DNA of 7,900 nucleotides, taken from contig NVTS01000055.1 in the NCBI GenBank assembly GCA_002732995.1, forward strand, positions 9,207-17,106, written 5' to 3'. The DNA comes from Marinosulfonomonas sp. (lineage in GTDB: Bacteria > Pseudomonadota > Alphaproteobacteria > Rhodobacterales > Rhodobacteraceae). Made by a program: the position numbers and the translations under genes. How positions within the stretch are numbered: the stretch's first letter is position 1; every line of letters begins with the position of its first letter. Shown here in pieces: positions 6,062-7,900 of this stretch. Under the pieces are notes generated by a model. The model was not told the DNA's origin. It ran no database searches and saw nothing but the letters and a program-made list of their open reading frames with translations.

Positions 6062-6802
6062 ATGAAACCGTTTCTGATCCTGCAATTGCGTCCTGAAACA
6101 GAGGCGTCTGATGATGAATTCCAGGCGTTTCTGGATAAGGGTGGATTGCGGCCCGATCAGGTGCACCGGATCAGGCTGGATTGCGAGGATGTTCCGCAAA
6201 CCCTTGATCTGGCGGATTATTCCGGTGTGATTGTTGGTGGCGGGCCGGGCTGTGTGTCGGACCCGCCCGAGGAAAAAACGGCGGCAGAAGCCAAGATCGA
6301 AGCAGCCGTCATGGGCTTGATGCCGCAAATCTGCGACCAAGACATCCCGTTTATGGGCTGTTGTTACGGCATCGGAGTTTTAGGGGAGCATCTGGAAGGG
6401 CGTGTCACCAAAGATCGGTATTTCGAGGAGGTTGGCACTTCGGAGTGTGCATTGACAGCTGACGGCACGAAAGATGCGTTGTTGGACGGCCTGCCTGCGC
6501 AGTTCACCGCGTTTGTGGGCCATAAAGAGGCGTTGCAAGAGCTGCCGGATGGCTGCGTTCATCTGGTGTCATCACCAAATTGCCCGTATCAGATGATCCG
6601 GTTTGGCGACAATGTTTATGCCACCCAGTTTCACCCCGAAGCCGACAGCGCGGGGTTTGAAGTGCGGATCGGAGTTTATAAGAACAAAGGCTATTTTTTC
6701 CCCGAGGATGCGGGGCGTCTGGTTGAGATGTGTCATGCCTCGGATGTGCATGCGCCGGAGCTAATTTTGCGCAATTTTGTAAACAGTTACGCACGGGGTT
6801 AA
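6062..6802 (+). CDS. Class I glutamine amidotransferase-like protein (GuaA-type GATase domain only)
   Basis: Stand-alone class I glutamine amidotransferase domain, 246 residues, of the kind often labelled GMP synthase-like. Members use a Cys-His-Glu triad to hydrolyse the amide of glutamine or, in some relatives, gamma-glutamyl bonds. The triad is complete: GCCYGIG with Cys101 as nucleophile, and QFHPE with His191 and Glu193. GGGPGCVSDPP at 59-69 supplies the oxyanion-type loop. There is no synthetase domain, and no separate synthetase partner in the window. I chose ATG 6062, preceded by AGGA six bases upstream; an in-frame ATG at 6014 would add 16 unconserved-looking residues and overlap the previous gene by 40 bases. 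The gene lies 8 bases after the M20D gene and closes the operon. A role in cleaving gamma-glutamyl or glutamine-containing compounds is an inference from neighbours. Confidence 0.88.
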   Translation: MKPFLILQLRPETEASDDEFQAFLDKGGLRPDQVHRIRLDCEDVPQTLDLADYSGVIVGGGPGCVSDPPEEKTAAEAKIEAAVMGLMPQICDQDIPFMGCCYGIGVLGEHLEGRVTKDRYFEEVGTSECALTADGTKDALLDGLPAQFTAFVGHKEALQELPDGCVHLVSSPNCPYQMIRFGDNVYATQFHPEADSAGFEVRIGVYKNKGYFFPEDAGRLVEMCHASDVHAPELILRNFVNSYARG

Positions 6803-6830
6803 GGGGTGTGCCGCCTGACGGCGTTGCCCC
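6803..6830 (+). other. Imperfect hairpin directly after the amidotransferase stop codon
   Basis: GGGG at 6803-6806 pairs with CCCC at 6827-6830, and inside it CGCC (6812-6815) pairs with GGCG (6820-6823) around TGAC, leaving an asymmetric internal bulge. It begins immediately after the TAA. No T-tract follows, so it may act with the next hairpin at the operon end, for example to protect the message 3' end. The structure is not confirmed by energy calculation. Confidence 0.4.
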
Positions 6831-6849
6831 TACGGGTCAAAGCGCGGTG

Positions 6850-6867
6850 CCTCCGGCGGAGGTATTT
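6850..6867 (+). terminator. GC hairpin plus TATTT, likely end of the hydrolase operon
   Basis: CCTCC (6850-6854) and GGAGG (6858-6862) form a stem with a three-base loop, followed by TATTT and then the purine-rich AAGGAAAAGAAGAAGG. It lies between the convergent amidotransferase and moaA genes, about 50 bases after the first and 20 from the second. Similar blocks (CCTCCGGCGG, then TATTT, then an A/G-rich tail) are, from memory, frequent at gene ends in Rhodobacteraceae genomes. The T-run is short, so termination strength is uncertain. Confidence 0.55.
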
Positions 6868-6886
6868 AAGGAAAAGAAGAAGGGGT

Positions 6887-7897
6887 TTACCCGCCTGTAT
6901 GGCTCATGTGGCGTGACATTTGGCCATCGGTCCGCTTGCGCGAATAGTCGAAATCATGGCCCTTGGGTTTGCTGCCGATTGCCGTATGGATGGCGGCAAT
7001 CAGGGGCGCGTCACTACCCGGATTATCACGCAGGGCAGGACGCAGGTCCATGTGGCCCTCTTGACCCAGACAGGTGTAAATCTCGCCAATGCAGGTGATC
7101 CGCACGCGGTTGCAGCTCTCGCAGAAATTATGGCTAAGCGGCTGGATCAGCCCGATTTTCTGACCGGTTTCATTGATCCTGATATAGTGCGCCGGACCAC
7201 CTGTGCTTTCGGATAAATCCGTGGTGCTGAAACGGGTTTCAAGCGTGTCACGCAAATCTTTCAGTGACCAGTATTGGCCCAAACGGGCGGCCTCGCTCAT
7301 GTCTTCGCCCATTGGCATCACTTCGATGAATGTCAAATCCATGCCTTTTTTGGCGCAGAATTCTTGCAGGGTGAATAACTCATCCTCGTTAAACCCCTTC
7401 ACGGCCACAGCGTTCAGTTTAACCCGCATACCCGCCGCTTGTGCAGCTTCAATGCCGCGTAAAACTTGCGGCAAACGTCCCCAGCGGGTGATCCCGGCGA
7501 ATTTTTCCTCGTCTAGCGTGTCAAGCGACACATTGATGCGTTTCACCCCGCAGGCCACCAGTTCTTCGGCATATTTTTCCAGTTGTGATCCGTTGGTGGT
7601 CAGGGTCAGCTCCTTTAGCGCACCGCTGTCCAGATGCCGCTTCATGGTCTGGAAAAACGTCATGATCCCGCGCCGCACCAATGGCTCGCCGCCAGTGATG
7701 CGCAGTTTGGTCACGCCAAGCCCGATAAAGGCCGAACACATGCGATCCAACTCCTCAAGCGACAGCAATTCCTTTTTCGGCAGGAATTTCATGTTCTCGG
7801 ACATGCAGTAAACACAGCGAAAATCGCAGCGGTCAGTGACGGAAACGCGCAGGTAAGTCACGGCGCGCATGAAGGGGTCAATCAGGGCAGGTTCCAT
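6887..7897 (-). CDS. moaA: GTP 3',8-cyclase MoaA (molybdenum cofactor biosynthesis)
   Basis: Radical SAM enzyme that, followed by MoaC, converts GTP to cyclic pyranopterin monophosphate in the first steps of molybdenum cofactor synthesis; 336 residues, full family length. The N-terminus contains [18 protein letters not shown] with the SAM-cluster cysteines Cys24, Cys28 and Cys31. [12 protein letters not shown] (66-77) carries the GGEP SAM-binding motif, and LTTNGSQL and NVSLDTL are typical. The second cluster at the C-terminus has Cys259, Cys262 and Cys276 (spacing CxxC-13-C), with Arg-rich NRVRIT next to the GTP site. The protein ends in Gly-Gly, the conserved MoaA tail. ATG 7897 fits the usual distance to the first cysteine, but only three bases upstream are visible, so its ribosome binding site cannot be checked. 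It is convergent with the hydrolase operon and functionally unrelated. Confidence 0.97.
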   Translation of the reverse strand: MEPALIDPFMRAVTYLRVSVTDRCDFRCVYCMSENMKFLPKKELLSLEELDRMCSAFIGLGVTKLRITGGEPLVRRGIMTFFQTMKRHLDSGALKELTLTTNGSQLEKYAEELVACGVKRINVSLDTLDEEKFAGITRWGRLPQVLRGIEAAQAAGMRVKLNAVAVKGFNEDELFTLQEFCAKKGMDLTFIEVMPMGEDMSEAARLGQYWSLKDLRDTLETRFSTTDLSESTGGPAHYIRINETGQKIGLIQPLSHNFCESCNRVRITCIGEIYTCLGQEGHMDLRPALRDNPGSDAPLIAAIHTAIGSKPKGHDFDYSRKRTDGQMSRHMSHTGG

Positions 7898-7900
7898 TGT

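Noticed and set aside
1..7900. Mobile elements, CRISPR arrays, tRNAs or horizontally acquired islands.
   Set aside because: No long terminal repeats, spaced repeats, tRNA-like folds or recombinase genes were seen, and codon use looks uniform across the genes.

Overview
The window looks like chromosomal DNA of an alphaproteobacterium, most likely a marine member of the Rhodobacteraceae (Roseobacter group). This rests on moderately high GC, on protein sequences that read like roseobacter homologues, on the divergent transporter/M20-hydrolase layout, and on a gene-end motif (CCTCCGGCGGAGG followed by TATTT) that I remember as frequent in this family. No sequence search was possible, so the taxonomy is an inference.

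Layout. Positions 1-3352 are on the minus strand and hold three genes of a Dpp/Opp-type peptide ABC importer. In transcription order they are a secreted substrate-binding protein (3352-1652), a DppB-type permease (1566-559) and a DppC-type permease (566 to beyond position 1, cut by the window edge). The two permease genes overlap by 8 bases. A perfect 10-bp hairpin separates the binding-protein gene from the permeases. Positions 3353-3719 are a divergent intergenic region. It contains inverted repeats, a repeated GCAGGAAA motif, a promoter-like TATAAA, and a possible short leader ORF with two competing hairpins upstream of the binding-protein gene. Positions 3720-6802 are a plus-strand operon: an ArgE-type M20 deacetylase, an M20D amidohydrolase (hippurate/N-acyl-amino-acid type) and an orphan class I glutamine amidotransferase-like protein, with gaps of 3 and 8 bases. 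Positions 6803-6886 hold hairpins between convergent genes. Positions 6887-7897 encode MoaA on the minus strand, an unrelated housekeeping gene of molybdenum cofactor synthesis.

How it may work together. The importer and the divergent hydrolases suggest a nutrient-scavenging module: a peptide or N-acylated amino acid is bound in the periplasm, imported, and cleaved in the cytoplasm by the two metallohydrolases. The amidotransferase-like protein may act on a glutamine or gamma-glutamyl amide. The ATPase subunits are expected just beyond position 1. The substrate cannot be read from the sequence.

I found no mobile element, CRISPR array, tRNA or rRNA, and no broken gene. The coding content is ordinary. 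The least explained part is the 367-base divergent control region.
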